Below, one piece after another: positions 10,371 through 21,716 of a DNA stretch of 64,000 bases. The translations under genes were made by a program, and so were the position numbers. The notes beneath the pieces are model-generated. The model searched no databases, had not been told where the DNA came from, and worked only from the letters and a program-made list of their open reading frames with translations. Source of the stretch: Malus domestica (taxonomy: Eukaryota > Streptophyta > Magnoliopsida > Rosales > Rosaceae); contig NC_091670.1 of assembly GCF_042453785.1 (NCBI RefSeq), forward strand, positions 3,557,501 to 3,621,500. The letters run 5' to 3'. Position 1 is the first letter of the stretch. Each line of letters starts with the position of its first letter.

Positions 10371-13203
10371 TGATACATCCCGACCCAGGATGTCCACTTG
10401 GACTTTCAAATCGAGCTGTGTTGGCCAACACCATGAAGGTGACGAAGTTATAAAGTGTAGTGATGTGGAAAATGTGAATAAATTTAACTCTAAAAGTGCC
10501 TAAATATAATAGTGCGTTTGTGAGCGAGAATGAACCCATTTCACACGTGATGTCTGAGTATAAGTAAAGTACAGTAAAAGTAAAAGAGGAATTATACTGT
10601 CGGGAGCATTTCCATAACAATGTTTTTCCAGAATTCCTCGTCGACACGAAAGCTTTGCCACTAAAACCTGGAGGGGCGAAAAACAAGGGTGAGTGGGCCT
10701 AAAATAAAGCTTTGTAAAAACCTTTTCGAAAACATAATAACCTCTTGCCATAAAAATAGTATAGTTTCTAAAATATACATACTACGTATAGTATGAAAAT
10801 ACTTACCATAGCCTGCAATATCTCAAGAATTTAATATGTCTCAATATATTTCGTAAATAAACATCTAACGTCCAGTAATCACATAATCTCGCATAAACTA
10901 ACATATTTTATTGAGTGCTCATCGACATATGTTGACACATGAGTTCATGCAGAGGTTTTCTGACATGAACATGATTGGTTGTAATAATGATTTACGCTCT
11001 AGTGCTACAATCACGTGAAGATTGATGTTATGCGCATCACATACGAGTCCTAATTGCCTATAGCAATCTAGGACATGGCTAGCACCTACAATGGATCCAA
11101 AGTGAGCATACGATGCAATGTGAACATAATGTAACGCCAGGCCCTGGCCCGGACGAGTACTAACACCAATGTAGCACACGATGAGCAGATAACGTAAATA
11201 TAACATGCCACAACAATTCAATAATTCTAGCCAATATAACATTATTCCTGGCCGTAAATATAACTAAGGCATCCCTGCCATAGTACGCTTACCTGTGCAT
11301 CCCGTAGGATTATAATTTCTCCTAATTCTCATCATTACGTCATTTCTTATAAACGTTAATTTAATTATGGCATCACATAGAAAATTTGTTATTAGATGTA
11401 TATATGGAAACTACATAAATACAAAAAAAAAAAAAAAAAAAAAACACACACACATGCACAACACACACACTATATGAAAGAAAAGACCCACTCACAGATA
11501 CTTGCAAGATCCGTTCGGACTAGGGAAGCTGGAGTCTCCGATAGTAATCGTACCTAAACATAATATTGGGACCTGTTAGTAAAACTCTACTAAAATGATT
11601 AAATTTGGGAAAACAGAGTGCGAATTTGGAATCAGGGTGTCAAAATATGCCAAGAAGGGTCTCGGGTAATTTTTGTAAAAAGTCACAGACAATCCTAAAA
11701 TGTCAACAGAGCCGCCTTGACGGTTAACTACGCTAAAACTTTGGAATTTCACTAAATGGATGCCAAAATGGACCCAGGGCGTCAAAATTAGTTTAGGAGA
11801 GTTTTCAAGAAAATTTCAAAAAAGTCAACAAAAGTCAATTAACGATCAACAATTAACTTTAACGGAATATTCCATTCTTAGACGGAATATTCTGTTAAAG
11901 TTAACGAAATATTCCAAGGAAATATTCCCTCCATATTTTAAAATGGAAACGGGCTAGATCCGGGTTAGGGTTAACAGGTCATGGATTTGGGCCAGGTCTC
12001 GAATAGAGTTTGGGCCTTTTTTTTTTTCGGTTGTCGCTGCAACCACCAAAAACTACAAATTTGACCGGGGAAGTTCAAATCACCATAATGGTTTCAAAAA
12101 TCAACCAAAATCAAAGATTTAAAAGCCAAAATGAAGCTAAGACAACAAGGATTTGAAATATACCTAACTGGGACTAAGTCGTGGCCAGAGTTAGCTGAAA
12201 AATGGCTCGAAAACCACTAGATATCTGCCAGAAAACTAGGTAAAAGCTTCCCGAGGTGTTTCACTATGTCAAATGTCATAATGAAGCCAGAAACAACATG
12301 AAACTGGGATCTAAGACAACCTACATAAGTTTCAAGGTTTACCTTGCACGGAAACTTGAGGGTTCGCTGAGAACCCATCAGGGAAGACAATGAACAGTGG
12401 CTAGGCCATTGTCGGGACTCCATGGTCTTGGCCTAGGTCCAAGACGTGGAAGATCAGACGGTGGTGTAGGTCTGATTGGGTGGTGCAGCTTGCCAGAGAC
12501 GGCGAGGCAAGGTGGTGGTGTCAGTGAGATCTCGGCCGTGAGATGTTGCAGACAGAGGAGAGTGTGAGAGATGAGAAAAAGGGACTTAGATTGTCTGCCC
12601 TCTAATTGTGGTGCCCTCCCCGTGCCCTCCTGTTTTTGTGGTCACGGTTAAGCCACGTCAACATTTTATATTACTATTTCTTTTTGTTTTATTATTTTTA
12701 TAAAAAAATAATATAAAATATTTACGTGGCTTAACCGTGACCACACAAAACAGGAGGGCACGGGAAGGGCACCGAAATGGGAGGGCAGACAATCCAAGTC
12801 CGAGAAAAAGAGCTAAGAGAGATGTGAGAGAGAGCAGAAAATAGGCTAAGAGTTTGGAGAGGGGGACACATGGCAAGAGATAAGAGGAGAATTGGGTGAG
12901 TATGGGCCCCACAAGCCAAAAATATTAATAAAGCTCTAAAAAAATATTAAAATAATGATATAACAATATAAAATTTTGAACAAATAATCATGTTTAAGAA
13001 AGTATTTTTCGGATTTGTAGTTCCGTAAAATCTTCGTCGTAAGTTCGAATTCAATTATTCTTATGCCTACGCATTCATACCGTCAAGTACTTTGAGAATA
13101 CGATAAAATAATAGTTCGTATGCATCACGAAATGACGGTCAACAAAAGTCAACGATCTCGTCACTAAAGGCGTTTTCGCCAATTCACTCTTTTAAATAAA
13201 TAA
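10371..13203. mobile_element. Long LTR-like repeat A (Gypsy-type solo LTR, 3' end unclear)
   Basis: It begins TGATACATCCCGACCCAGGA and shares an ordered series of phrases with the LTR at 23604-25927. Both have TTGGCCAACACC..GGTGACGA near the start. Both also carry the block with GGGAAAAC, GGACCCAGGGCGTC, AATTAG and TTAGGAGAG, followed by runs of AAGTCAA. The two are therefore relatives. The 3' end has no ACA terminus; it is cut at or near 13203 where another LTR-like unit begins. There is no coding potential. The MITE at 12582 interrupts it. Confidence 0.65.
12582..12801. mobile_element. Mutator-type MITE, 220 bp, near-perfect hairpin
   Basis: The ends are GGACTTAGATTGTCTGCCCT and its inverse (GGACTTGG.. 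inverted). The two arms match over about 80 bases each (through GCCCTCC, GTGCCCTCCTGTTTT, GGTCACGGTTAAGCCACGT) around an AT-rich loop. GAGAAAAAG flanks both sides exactly (12573-12581 and 12802-12810), a 9-bp duplication as made by Mutator-like elements. The arms are similar enough that a read-through RNA would form a long double strand. Confidence 0.92.
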
Positions 13204-13239
13204 TGTCGCGCCCCGATCCCGACATACTTCCAAGATCGA

Positions 13240-13252
13240 CACGTGACGTCAC
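13240..13252. promoter_or_regulatory. CACGTGACGTCAC: G-box fused to C-box, in the LTR
   Basis: An ACGT-core site CACGTG overlaps the palindrome TGACGTCA, both bZIP targets in plants. It lies 36 bases inside repeat B. The same 13-mer occurs at 56604 and 59601. Confidence 0.5.
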
Positions 13253-13959
13253 CAAATACTTGTATAACTCATATACCTCATCTCCAGAATATGGCAAATC
13301 ACAATTTGAGAATCAAATTGCAAAGTAATTTTTCGTTTACCTTATGGCTGCATCTAACCTCCTCGTTAGACTGCCTACGTACCCTCAATAGGGATCAAGT
13401 CATTCGTAATTCACTTATCACAAAATCAGACGTTTATTCCACTAAGTTCAAGCAGAAAAGCATAGCATTCTTCAATCATTTATTATAACTTGTCAACATG
13501 TAATTCCTGGACTCAGGCTACATAACCAATCCCCATGAAAACATGATTTATCTCCCATCCAACATATAAATCATTATGTCTCATCATGATATCATAATTC
13601 ACAACACACATCATATTTAAGAGCCGACAAACACAAAACCATTCTCTAGCCGCATTAATTAATTAATTTGATCAAGTAATAATAATCATTCTTATATCTT
13701 CTAAATTCATACCTTATGAAATCATAATCGAATCATAGAAAATCCCGAAGGAGTCACTCAGACGTCCAACATCTTTTCTAACTCAATTCACAAGACTCTC
13801 GAAACCATTGACATAAATATATATATATATAAAACTAAGGCTAGAGTGACACAGTTAGGCCAAGCCTACTTCTCCAAATAATGGGATTTTAGGCCACTCC
13901 ACGAAATTCAACAACCTCGGGTTTCAGACCACTCAACGGAACCAACCCAAATATGATCG

Positions 13960-14290
13960 CCTATAATATGTACCAGGTACAACCAATCATCATCACCTCT
14001 AAAATGCGTATGGTCCCCCATCGCGGATATACCAAGCAGAACCATAGGCATAATCTCATCGTCCAGGCAGTGATCACCCATTGTGGATATACCAAGCATG
14101 ATCACCCATTGTGGATATACCAAGCATGATCACCCATGAATACATATGGTCCCCCATCGCGGATATACCAAGCAGAACCATAGGTATAATCTCATCGTGC
14201 AGGTAGTGATCACCTATCACGGATATACCAAGCATGATCACCCCTAAATACATATGGTCCCCCATCGCAGATATACCATGGAAGACCATC
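13960..14290. repeat. Tandem repeats inside LTR-like repeat B
   Basis: Imperfect units are built from GTCCCCCATCGCGGATATACC, AAGCATGATCACCCAT and CATAGGYATAATCTCATCGT. They create false open frames on the minus strand. This is array decay in non-coding DNA; no CRISPR-like regular spacing is seen. Confidence 0.8.
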
Positions 14291-14723
14291 CATGTACCAC
14301 GGCTACATAGTGCAGTTAGATCAGCACACAAACCACTTACCATTATCTCATCCACTATGATTTACATCGTAATCACTTGCACTATCAACTTCTCATGACC
14401 ACTATCTTATCATACAAGCATAAAAGTTCTACATAAACTTCTCATAAGATTTTGGGTTCACATCGTCATAAAAACAATCATTCACATCATACATATCTAA
14501 CCACATTTCATAAACGTTTCCAAGCTACAGCAGATTCACAATTACTAAACATAGATCGATGCTAAAAATTAAAAATAACAATTCAATAAGAAGCACATTT
14601 AATCAACAAGTATAACTCAATATGGGGCCACTAATACATATATCGAGACACACGTCAACTGGGAACGACAAGTCATCGTGATGAGCCAACTAAGCTCCAT
14701 CAAGCCTCAACAACATACTAAAG

Positions 14724-14945
14724 GTAAGCTACCTCAAGAGTAGAGCACGTTGACTAGAACATAAACCGTCGATAAGGTAGGTCCATTAAGGTCAACAACC
14801 TAAGGTTATTCAATCCGGAAGATCCACACATCTAGAAGTAAGCTACCTCAAGAGTAGAGCACGTTGACTAGAACATCAACCGTCGATACGGTAGGTCCAT
14901 TAAGGTCAACAACCTAAGGTTATTCAATCCGGAAGATCCGCACAT
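14724..14945. repeat. Direct duplication of a 108-base unit
   Basis: 14724-14831 and 14838-14945 are nearly identical (start GTAAGCTACCTCAAGAGTAG), separated by six bases. Only about three differences are seen. Confidence 0.9.
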
Positions 14946-16410
14946 CGGATTTCCAATCTGTAAGTTCTCAAAGGTCCAACAACTGATAACTAGGGTGTTC
15001 ACAAAATTGTACGATGAACCAACGATCGGATTGTCATCAATCACACAAACAAGTGGCGGTCCAATTTGATCCCCACACCAAACAATTGAATTTCGGGAAA
15101 CCGAGCTAGACATAGATTTACAAGTTCACTAGAAGGTATTTGGTACTTAGACAACACTCATGGACGGTCCCACGCATCGCCACAAGCGGGGTAGTCAAAG
15201 TGGAGGGTTTAGTAACCCCGAATTTCCAACATTAACTAAATGAGTTCAAATTTACGTGGAAGCTAGAGTTCAACAAGGGAAACATTTTTCACAACTAGGC
15301 CGACGACAAATTCTAACCGAAAACCGTCCAAATTCATGAGAGAAAACCGGATTTCTATGGTTCTAAACACCCAACTCTAAAACAAATACTAAAGCATGAA
15401 CAAAGCATACCAACTTGAAGATTAGGAAGAGTAGATGAAGTTTCATACCTCACTTGAATGAAATGGTTGTCGTAATCACCGGAAAAATGATAAAACCGCC
15501 GAAAACCCATGGGACTTTGCTGCCTCGAACTGGAAAAATGGAAAAGAAAAAAAAAATCTAACACCACAGAGATGTAGGACTCGTCAAGAACTTTCCATAG
15601 ACACCAAGATCACCCAAAATGAAGCTCGGATGAAGGAGATATGAGCGGGTCAAGTTGGCGGGTTAAAGGGTTGAAATCGCCCCAAAAAGTGGTCAAAATC
15701 AGACCCCTCCTTCTTCTTTTTTTTATTTTTTTTTTTCAGAAACCTCCCCCCCCCCCACCCCCTTTTATTTGATTGGTCATTCTCCTTCTAGCTAATTGGT
15801 CCTCTTATTTTTGCTTAAATCTAATTAAGCTTCTTCCTTGTGGAAGTTTAATCGATTTAAAATCTATAGTTTAGTAAAACAACTTCAAATGTCCGTAATT
15901 ATACCGTTATAATCCTGACTCGCAAACGGCTTTCGCCAATACGTTCGTGGTTTCGAGATTTATTCGAAAACGCTACTTGTGACCTCGAAAGGTCAACGAG
16001 TAAATAATAATTTTCCAAACTTCACTCTTTGTAACTAGTTTAATTGAAATCTAAATTCAAATAAATTAATATAAATTCTCGAAAAATAATATAAAATCTC
16101 AATAATACAAATACGTAGATTATAACAGTGAAATCCAGAAACGGGATTTCACAAATAAAATCATAAAATTAGGGATAGGTTGTTACAACCACCTTCTTCT
16201 ATATAAGTATAGGTTGAAACTCAAACCATTTTGTTAGCTTTACGTTTCTCACTCGTCCGCCAGAATTATTTTTAATGAGTGAGCGACGCAAAGTAAACAA
16301 AACGACATTTATCCTCTACTTCCCCTTCTTCTTCCTCTTCCCCCTTTTTGCCATTTTTCTTCATGTCGTTTCATGCCTCCACAGTGTCGTTTCGTGCCTC
16401 CTGAGTGTCA

Positions 16411-16740
16411 TTATATTCGTTTCTTCCCTTTTTCTTTTGTCCAATCGATGCCTTGTGTTTCTTCTCCTCTATCTTGCTCATCCTCTTTAAACTTGAGATC
16501 CATGTTAAACTGCTTTGCAAGTGTTCTCATCAGGTTTCGTTTGGGATTATTCCTATTGGCGTTGAACGACGTCATTGAATTGTGCATATCCGAAGAGTTA
16601 TTACCAACTCCAGATTGTTGAGAGTTTGGAAGTACGCTTTGGTCTAGAGCTTCACTTGATGTTGCTAGTGAGATTTTGGTTGGCTTGTTCAACAGCTTTC
16701 TACAATCCCACCACAATGTGGAGATCAAAAGGCGAATCAA
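16411..16740 (-). pseudogene. Orphan coding fragment, left arm of palindrome
   Basis: The minus-strand frame is open for 109 codons and contains SFNANRNNPKRNLMRTLAKQ followed by FNMDLKFK. The same protein segment is on the plus strand at 17129-17300. It is also related to the frame at 58240-58570 (shared pattern SF.A...NP.R..MR.LA.....DLK..RM). I do not recognise the family. Being open in one arm does not show that it is expressed. Confidence 0.45.
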
Positions 16741-16974
16741 ACTTTAGTGGACCGCGGACCATTATGACTTTTAGAGTAGCCATTATGAGGGAGAGAATCT
16801 TACTGTTAGAGATAGTAGAGTAAAGTTTGATTCGCTACTCTCTCTCTCGAACAGTATGATTCTCTCCCTCAGAATGGCAGCTGTCAACATTGTGATGGTT
16901 TCTCTCCCTTAGAATGGCAGCTGTCAACATTGTGATGGCCAATGGTCCACTAAAGTTTGATTTACTTTCCGATA

Positions 16975-17310
16975 TCCACATCCTAGCATGATCGCAGAAG
17001 CTATTGAGCAAGCCAACAAAAATCTCACCAGCAATATCAACCAGGTGAAGCTCTAGACCAAAGTGTACCTCCACACTCCTAACGATATGAAGTTGGCAAT
17101 AACTCTTCAAGATGCACATAATTGAACAATGTCGTTCAACGCCAACAAGAATAATCCCAAACGAAACACTATGACACGACTTGCAGAGCAATTCGATATG
17201 GATCTCAAGTTTAAGAGGATGAGCGAGATAGAGAAGAAGCAACACAAGATGTCGATTGGACAAAAAAAAAAGGAAGAAACAAACATAATGAAACTTGGGA
17301 GGCACAAAAC
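16975..17310 (+). pseudogene. Orphan coding fragment, right arm of palindrome
   Basis: The plus-strand frame reads EAIEQANKNLTSNINQVKL, has a stop where relatives have Trp (TAG for TGG at 17055), and continues through NDMKLAITLQDAHN. A second stop (TGA) follows, then SFNANKNNPKRNTMTRLAEQ and FDMDLKFKRMSEIEKK. It aligns along its whole length with 58320-58570, so this was once a real protein-coding sequence. It is dead here. Confidence 0.5.
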
Positions 17311-17317
17311 GACATGA

Positions 17318-18807
17318 TGGGTGTTTGGGTTAAAACTGAAACTTTGGGCTCAAAAGGAAGTTAGCCCATAAGAAGATATAGAAGGAAGGAAGCCCAAGGC
17401 TCAGCCGAAGCCCAGAAGGCGTAAGAAGCCATTTTCTCGACTAAGTGCAGATCACTTGAGCCACTTGCTCACCTACCTAGAAGTCAAGTGGTGTAGACTA
17501 GCCAGCTAATCAGCCCAAAAGTACTTTACAATGGTAGTACAAGTAAAAAGCTAATGAGTCACTACCCTTCAGCCGTATTCGGGCAAGACGATGCTGCAGG
17601 CAGCCAAGCCAAATCATCTATAAAAAGGGAAAAAGAAATCAGAGATAAGGACACTTAATCAAACAAACAAATACACAAACTCTGCTTAAGCCAGATTTGC
17701 ATACGAAGCTGTAGTAAACACCAAGCCTTCATCCTTTTCAGGATTAACCTTCACCGAAAGCCTTTGTAAAAGCTCTGCTACCTTGTCTGAATCTTGTTGT
17801 AGTATCGATTCCCTTCTGTAAACTCATCTCCTAATCTTCCCTTCTAGCATTCAAACCCTTTGTAAATCACAAAGAGAGGAAATTGCAAGACGATCAGTCT
17901 TGACCGACAAAGTGAAACCTTGCCCTACCCTCTTTGTTCTGTCTTTTCATTCAGAAATCTAGTAATATGATGTATACTTCCATCTGTATCCAAGTTATTT
18001 CTAGCAGGTTTATGATTAAAAGGCTTCTTGGATCTGGTCGGTTTAATGGTGCCCAACCATGCAAAAGATAAAGTTGGAATCTGCACTCATAGCTTGACCA
18101 GATCTAAGTTCTAACCTTTCGGGCATACAAGATTTATCAATCAAAAGTCCTTGGTCTCAAGGCATAAAAAAGAACTTTATGTGGACTTAACCCATCCACG
18201 ACAATCCTTGATAATAAGAAGTCCGAAGTTACTTGGGGCGCAAGTAATCAGCCTATTTCTTAGTTTTACTTCTGTTATATTATGATTGCCACAGAACGCT
18301 TGAGTATAGAATTAACTCTGATGGGAAGCCTCAAGGCCTATACTTAAGGCTCTACAAAGGCACCTATCTGGGTTCGTTATGCTATTCGGGCTCGGGTGAT
18401 TAAAGTATAACAGTTGTAATACTTCTGCAACAATAAACAACCACTATATATTAGAGTACTTGGTTAAGTTTTGATTGCAAGCCTCAAGGCCTACACCTAA
18501 GACCCTACAAATGCACCTTTCATAGCTAACTTGGTCTCTCGGGCATATACAATTAAACTAAACATCTATTTTACATCTGTCATGCTAAAGATGGCAGTGG
18601 CACGCCTGAACACCTAAAGTTAATTTTGATTGTGAGCCTCAAAGCCTACACCTAAGGCCCCACAAAGGCACCTTTCAGAATTAACTCTGTCCTTCTCTTA
18701 CAGCCCGCCAATAAGCAAAAACCCGACAGACAATATCAACCGGCGCCAACCTCTTAGGGAGTTATGTGCTCGTCGGCCAGAAAACGTCCCCATCGGAAAT
18801 TCCTCCA
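17318..18807 (+). mobile_element. LTR-like insertion (about 1.5 kb) in the foldback locus
   Basis: The segment begins TGGGTGTTTGGG and ends ATTCCTCCA, and interrupts the palindrome's right arm at a point that is continuous in the left arm. It has a TATA box (ATCTATAAAAAGGG near 17616) and three copies of a phrase built on GCCTCAAGGCCTA..CTAAG..CTACAAA.GCACC (18330, 18480, 18635). Flanks are CATGA and GACGA, only a weak match, so the exact ends are uncertain. No coding region is seen. Confidence 0.55.
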
Positions 18808-18907
18808 GACGAACAAAGGGCAAAAAGGAGAAGGGGAACATGAAGGGGAAGTAGAGGACAATTGCCGTTTTGTTTGCTTTGTGTCGCTTACTCGTTTGTC
18901 AGAATAT

Positions 18908-19430
18908 TTTAGTAGGTGTAGTCAAATTAGGATTTGATGAGATTTTAATAGACTTTAAAATTTGGTGTAGTCAATTAAGATTTTGAAATTGTGGTGTAAT
19001 CAAATTAAGATTTAAGAGATTTTAAAAAATATATCCATTCCACGTTTAGTCAGTTAGGATTTTAAAAAAGTCCATACATGTTTAGATGTATTGAGAATGC
19101 CAAAGATCTACTAGAATTTTAACAAGTGAAGAATTTTAATAGATTTGATTGAGGGTGGTGGTATAAATACCAAATGCCATTAAGAATTTAAATATATAAT
19201 ATCTGTCACTTCATATACCATTAAGAATTTATGCCCAAGCGAGGGATTTTAATAGATTTTTTTTTCTTTCTAAATTTGTCATTTCATATGCCATTAAGAA
19301 TTTTAATAGATTTGAGGATCGGTGCTATAAATTAGGGTGGTTTGTATATAATATTTATTAAAATTTTTGAAATCTGTCAATTCAAAAAAAATTTATTAAA
19401 ATCCTCTGAAATCTAAATTAACTACGTCTT
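18908..19430. mobile_element. AT-rich TIR element (MITE-like)
   Basis: The left part GGTGTAGTCAAATTAGGATTT reappears inverted near 19380-19425 (GTAGTTAATTTAGATTTCAG when inverted). The interior repeats AGATTTTAATAGATTT and CATTAAGAATTT. No gene is present. The ends are approximate. Confidence 0.5.
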
Positions 19431-19941
19431 TTTCGATAAGTTCTTTTTGTTGCCTTAATTTCATTAATTCTCGATTGTCACCATTTCTCGTTTTTTTTCT
19501 TGGGAAATTAAAAGCACAGTCAAAGATCGTTCGTAATCATGGCGTTCGTAGACGAATATAGATTGATGAATGAAAAATTTCGGAAATACCTTCTTTTCCT
19601 TTAAATATTATTTAGGTCCACTTTTCCTTTAATTAAATATTTTCCTTTCATCTTTTGAGGAAAAAAAAAATTTCCTTCATTTGCAGTCGATTTGAATTTG
19701 GGATTGTTGAATGGTTGCTTGAATGTTGTTTCTGTGATCCAATTTTTAGGTTTATCTTTGCGTTTTCTGCATAACGGCGAGAGGAAAAATGATGTATGTA
19801 TCAAGTTTAATTGTTTGAAGATGTATATTTGAGTTTCAAATGTTTTTCTTTCAAGATGACCCCTACTGTCGTGGACATGATGGAGTTCATAGATGTCTTT
19901 TAATTTTTTATTAATGGTGAAACTTATAATAATTGAGTTGA
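19431..19941. other. Unassigned
   Basis: No credible gene is seen. The minus-strand frame at 19601-20029 runs antisense into the LINE relic and has no family features. Confidence 0.4.
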
Positions 19942-20907
19942 TATATATGATGGAGCAAGGACTGCCGTAAGAACTCATGAAAGACCAACTGAAAGTTTTC
20001 CATAATTGTAGGGTTACATCAAGGGTCATTTTAAGTCCTTACCATTTTGCATTGGTAATGGATGAGTTAACTTGACATATCCAAGATGATATTCTTTAGT
20101 GTATGCTTTTCGCAGACGATATAGTGTTAATAGATGAAACTTTGGAATGAGTAAATGTGAAACTTAACCTTTGGAGAGAAGTGTTGGAATCTAAAGGTTT
20201 TCGCCTAAGTCGATCAAAGATAGAGTATATGGAGTGTAAGTTCAAAGCGAACGGAAGCTCAAATAAGTTGGGTGTGAGGATCGGAGATCAGGAAGTACCA
20301 AAGAGCGATCGTTTTTGCTACTAGGATCTATCTTGCAAAAGAGCGAAGAGTTGGATGGAGACCTCAACCATAAAATACAAGCTGGATAAATGAAGTGGAA
20401 GAGTGCATCGAATGTGTTGTGCGACCGTCGTATGCCACTAAAGCTCAAGGGAAAATTTTATAGGATGGTAATAAGGCCATCAATGATTTATGGCACAGAA
20501 TGTTAGGCGGTGAAGCATCAACACGTACATAAAATGAGTGTAGCGGAGAATGAGAATGCTTTGTTGGATGTGTGGGCACACGAGAAAGGATAAAATTAGG
20601 AATGAGGATATTCGAGGTAAGTAGGAGTAGCTGAAATTGAAGGAAAGATGAGAGAAAATCGGTTATGGTGGTTTGGACATGTGAAACATAAGCCTACTAA
20701 CGCTCCGGTTAGAAGATACGATTACAAAACAAAGTTTTAGGACCGAAGGGGTAGAGGAAGACCTAGGAAGACTTTGGAAGAGAATCTAAGAAAAGAATTG
20801 AAGTACTTGGATATAACGAAAGACATGGTACAGAATTGAGTGCAATAATGTTCTAGGATTCATACAGTCGACCCCACTTGGTGGGAAAATACTTTGTTGT
20901 TGTTGTT
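19942..20907 (+). pseudogene. RTE-type LINE reverse transcriptase relic, 5'-truncated
   Basis: This is the C-terminal half of a non-LTR reverse transcriptase, which copies its own RNA into genomic DNA. Recognisable parts are GARTAVRTHE (19950), LFADDIVLIDET (catalytic FADD, about 20105-20140) and WREVLESKGFRLSRSK (20170-20215). LGSILQKS.ELDGDLNH (near 20325), GRRGRGRPRKTLEE (20745) and AYLD-like residues follow near the end. Several stops and frameshifts make it dead. It finishes in CTTTGTTGTTGTTGTTG, the microsatellite tail usual for RTE elements, instead of poly-A. The 5' half is missing, as expected from incomplete reverse transcription. Confidence 0.88.
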
Positions 20908-20971
20908 GTGGTGGTGAAACTTATACTTTCGGGATGGCGTGATTTGTGAATGATCAATTTAGATTCGTGTT

Positions 20972-21122
20972 TTTTTTTAACAAACGATATTATCTACACT
21001 AAGGAAAGTGGGGTGAGTTTAGCCTCACAATAGATTAGTAATAACGTGATTCAAATTTACCTTTGACGAGAATCAAACCTAAGACCTCACTGAAGAGGAA
21101 TACCGCTAGACCTCTCGCTTAT
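20972..21122 (-). mobile_element. tRNA-derived SINE, minus strand (copy 1)
   Basis: Read on the minus strand it contains GGTCTTAGGTTTGATTCTCG (B-box-like), the unit GTGAGGCTAAACTCACCCC, and a poly-A tail. Related copies lie at 48698-48846 and 54739-54822, all in the same orientation. Confidence 0.75.
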
Positions 21123-21302
21123 GTGTTTAACGATGTCCAGTAAGAAATTCTACTTTCAGCAAGAATATTGATATTTTCTAATAACTATAAGTAAAGTATA
21201 ATTAAGAAAAAATATTGTAACTAATTTAAAATATTGTAATTGCCATTCCATGATTTGTGGATCACGGCTCTCTAGCATTAGAATTAGGTTTTGACTTTTC
21301 TA

Positions 21303-21331
21303 TTGTGTTTGTGTGTGTGTGTGTGTGTGTA
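21303..21331. repeat. (TG)n microsatellite
   Basis: A pure GT run precedes TACACACA. It lies in the leader of the Copia relic. Confidence 0.9.
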
Positions 21332-21473
21332 CACACAGCCATCGTTGAATAATATACAAGCAATATTCAGCCAACTTCTTCCTTCATACACTATTCCCAG
21401 GAACTACCCGACTCTTTTGGTATCAACAAGAAGTTTCTTGATCCACTTCAAGCCCTAGCAAAATACAAATATC

Positions 21474-21716
21474 ATGGGAGACGACCAAACATCAACACCC
21501 AATCCCACCAATTCCAAGAAAAACAATTCCAGCAACCCTAGTATGGATTCATCAAATCCATACTACATCCATCCTTCAGATCAGCCTGGCCATGTACTTA
21601 TTTCTGAAAAATTGAATGGTACAAATTATTCATCCTGGAACAAGTTTATGTTGGAATTTAATATAGCTGCAAACATAGATTACGAACATGCATCAAGTAC
21701 TGTGATTTGAGTTCAG
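21474..21716 (+). pseudogene. Copia gag N-terminal fragment
   Basis: The frame opens at ATGGGAGACGACC. It has a Ser/Asn/Pro-rich start, then HPSDQPGHVLISEKLNGTNY and SSWNKFMLEF, the N-terminal gag block of plant Copia elements (UBN2_3-like). It ends in a stop at about 21708 where intact gags continue. The following 900 bases hold decayed and rearranged gag sequence. Confidence 0.82.

Larger units (their letters stand above)
13204..16187. mobile_element. Long LTR-like repeat B
   Basis: It begins TGTCGCGCCCCGATCCCGAC and ends GGGATAGGTTGTTACA, the start/end style of a large Gypsy-type LTR. It is about 3 kb and non-coding, with internal tandem repeats (separate entries). The 5 bases before it (AATAA) do not match the 5 after it (ACCAC). 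However, ACCAC matches 4 of 5 of the bases before repeat A (ACCAT, 10366-10370). A and B may therefore be the outer parts of one recombined element. Confidence 0.6.
16240..18910. mobile_element. Foldback locus with inverted gene fragments and a nested LTR
   Basis: The outer ends are inverted copies: 16282-16340 (GAGCGACGCAAAGTAAACAAAACG, then CCTCTACTTCCCCTTC) is repeated inverted at 18833-18892. Inside, a palindrome centred near 16830 places the same coding fragment on both arms (16411-16740 minus, 16975-17310 plus). The right arm is interrupted by an LTR-like insertion (17318-18807), so before that event the locus was a foldback of roughly 1.2 kb. No transposase is seen. The superfamily is not assigned because no clean terminal duplication was found. 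Confidence 0.6.

Noticed and set aside
10357-11242. Several minus-strand frames of 80-110 codons
   Set aside because: They lie in LTR-like repeat A, have no recognisable motifs and overlap each other in different frames.
12658-12919. Hydrophobic minus-strand frames
   Set aside because: They cross the right arm of the 220-bp MITE and adjacent GA-rich LTR sequence.
13908-14355. Repetitive minus-strand frames (GISAMGDH repeats), or a CRISPR-like array
   Set aside because: Tandem repeats in a non-coding LTR; units vary in length and there are no uniform repeat/spacer sizes. A plant nuclear context makes CRISPR implausible.
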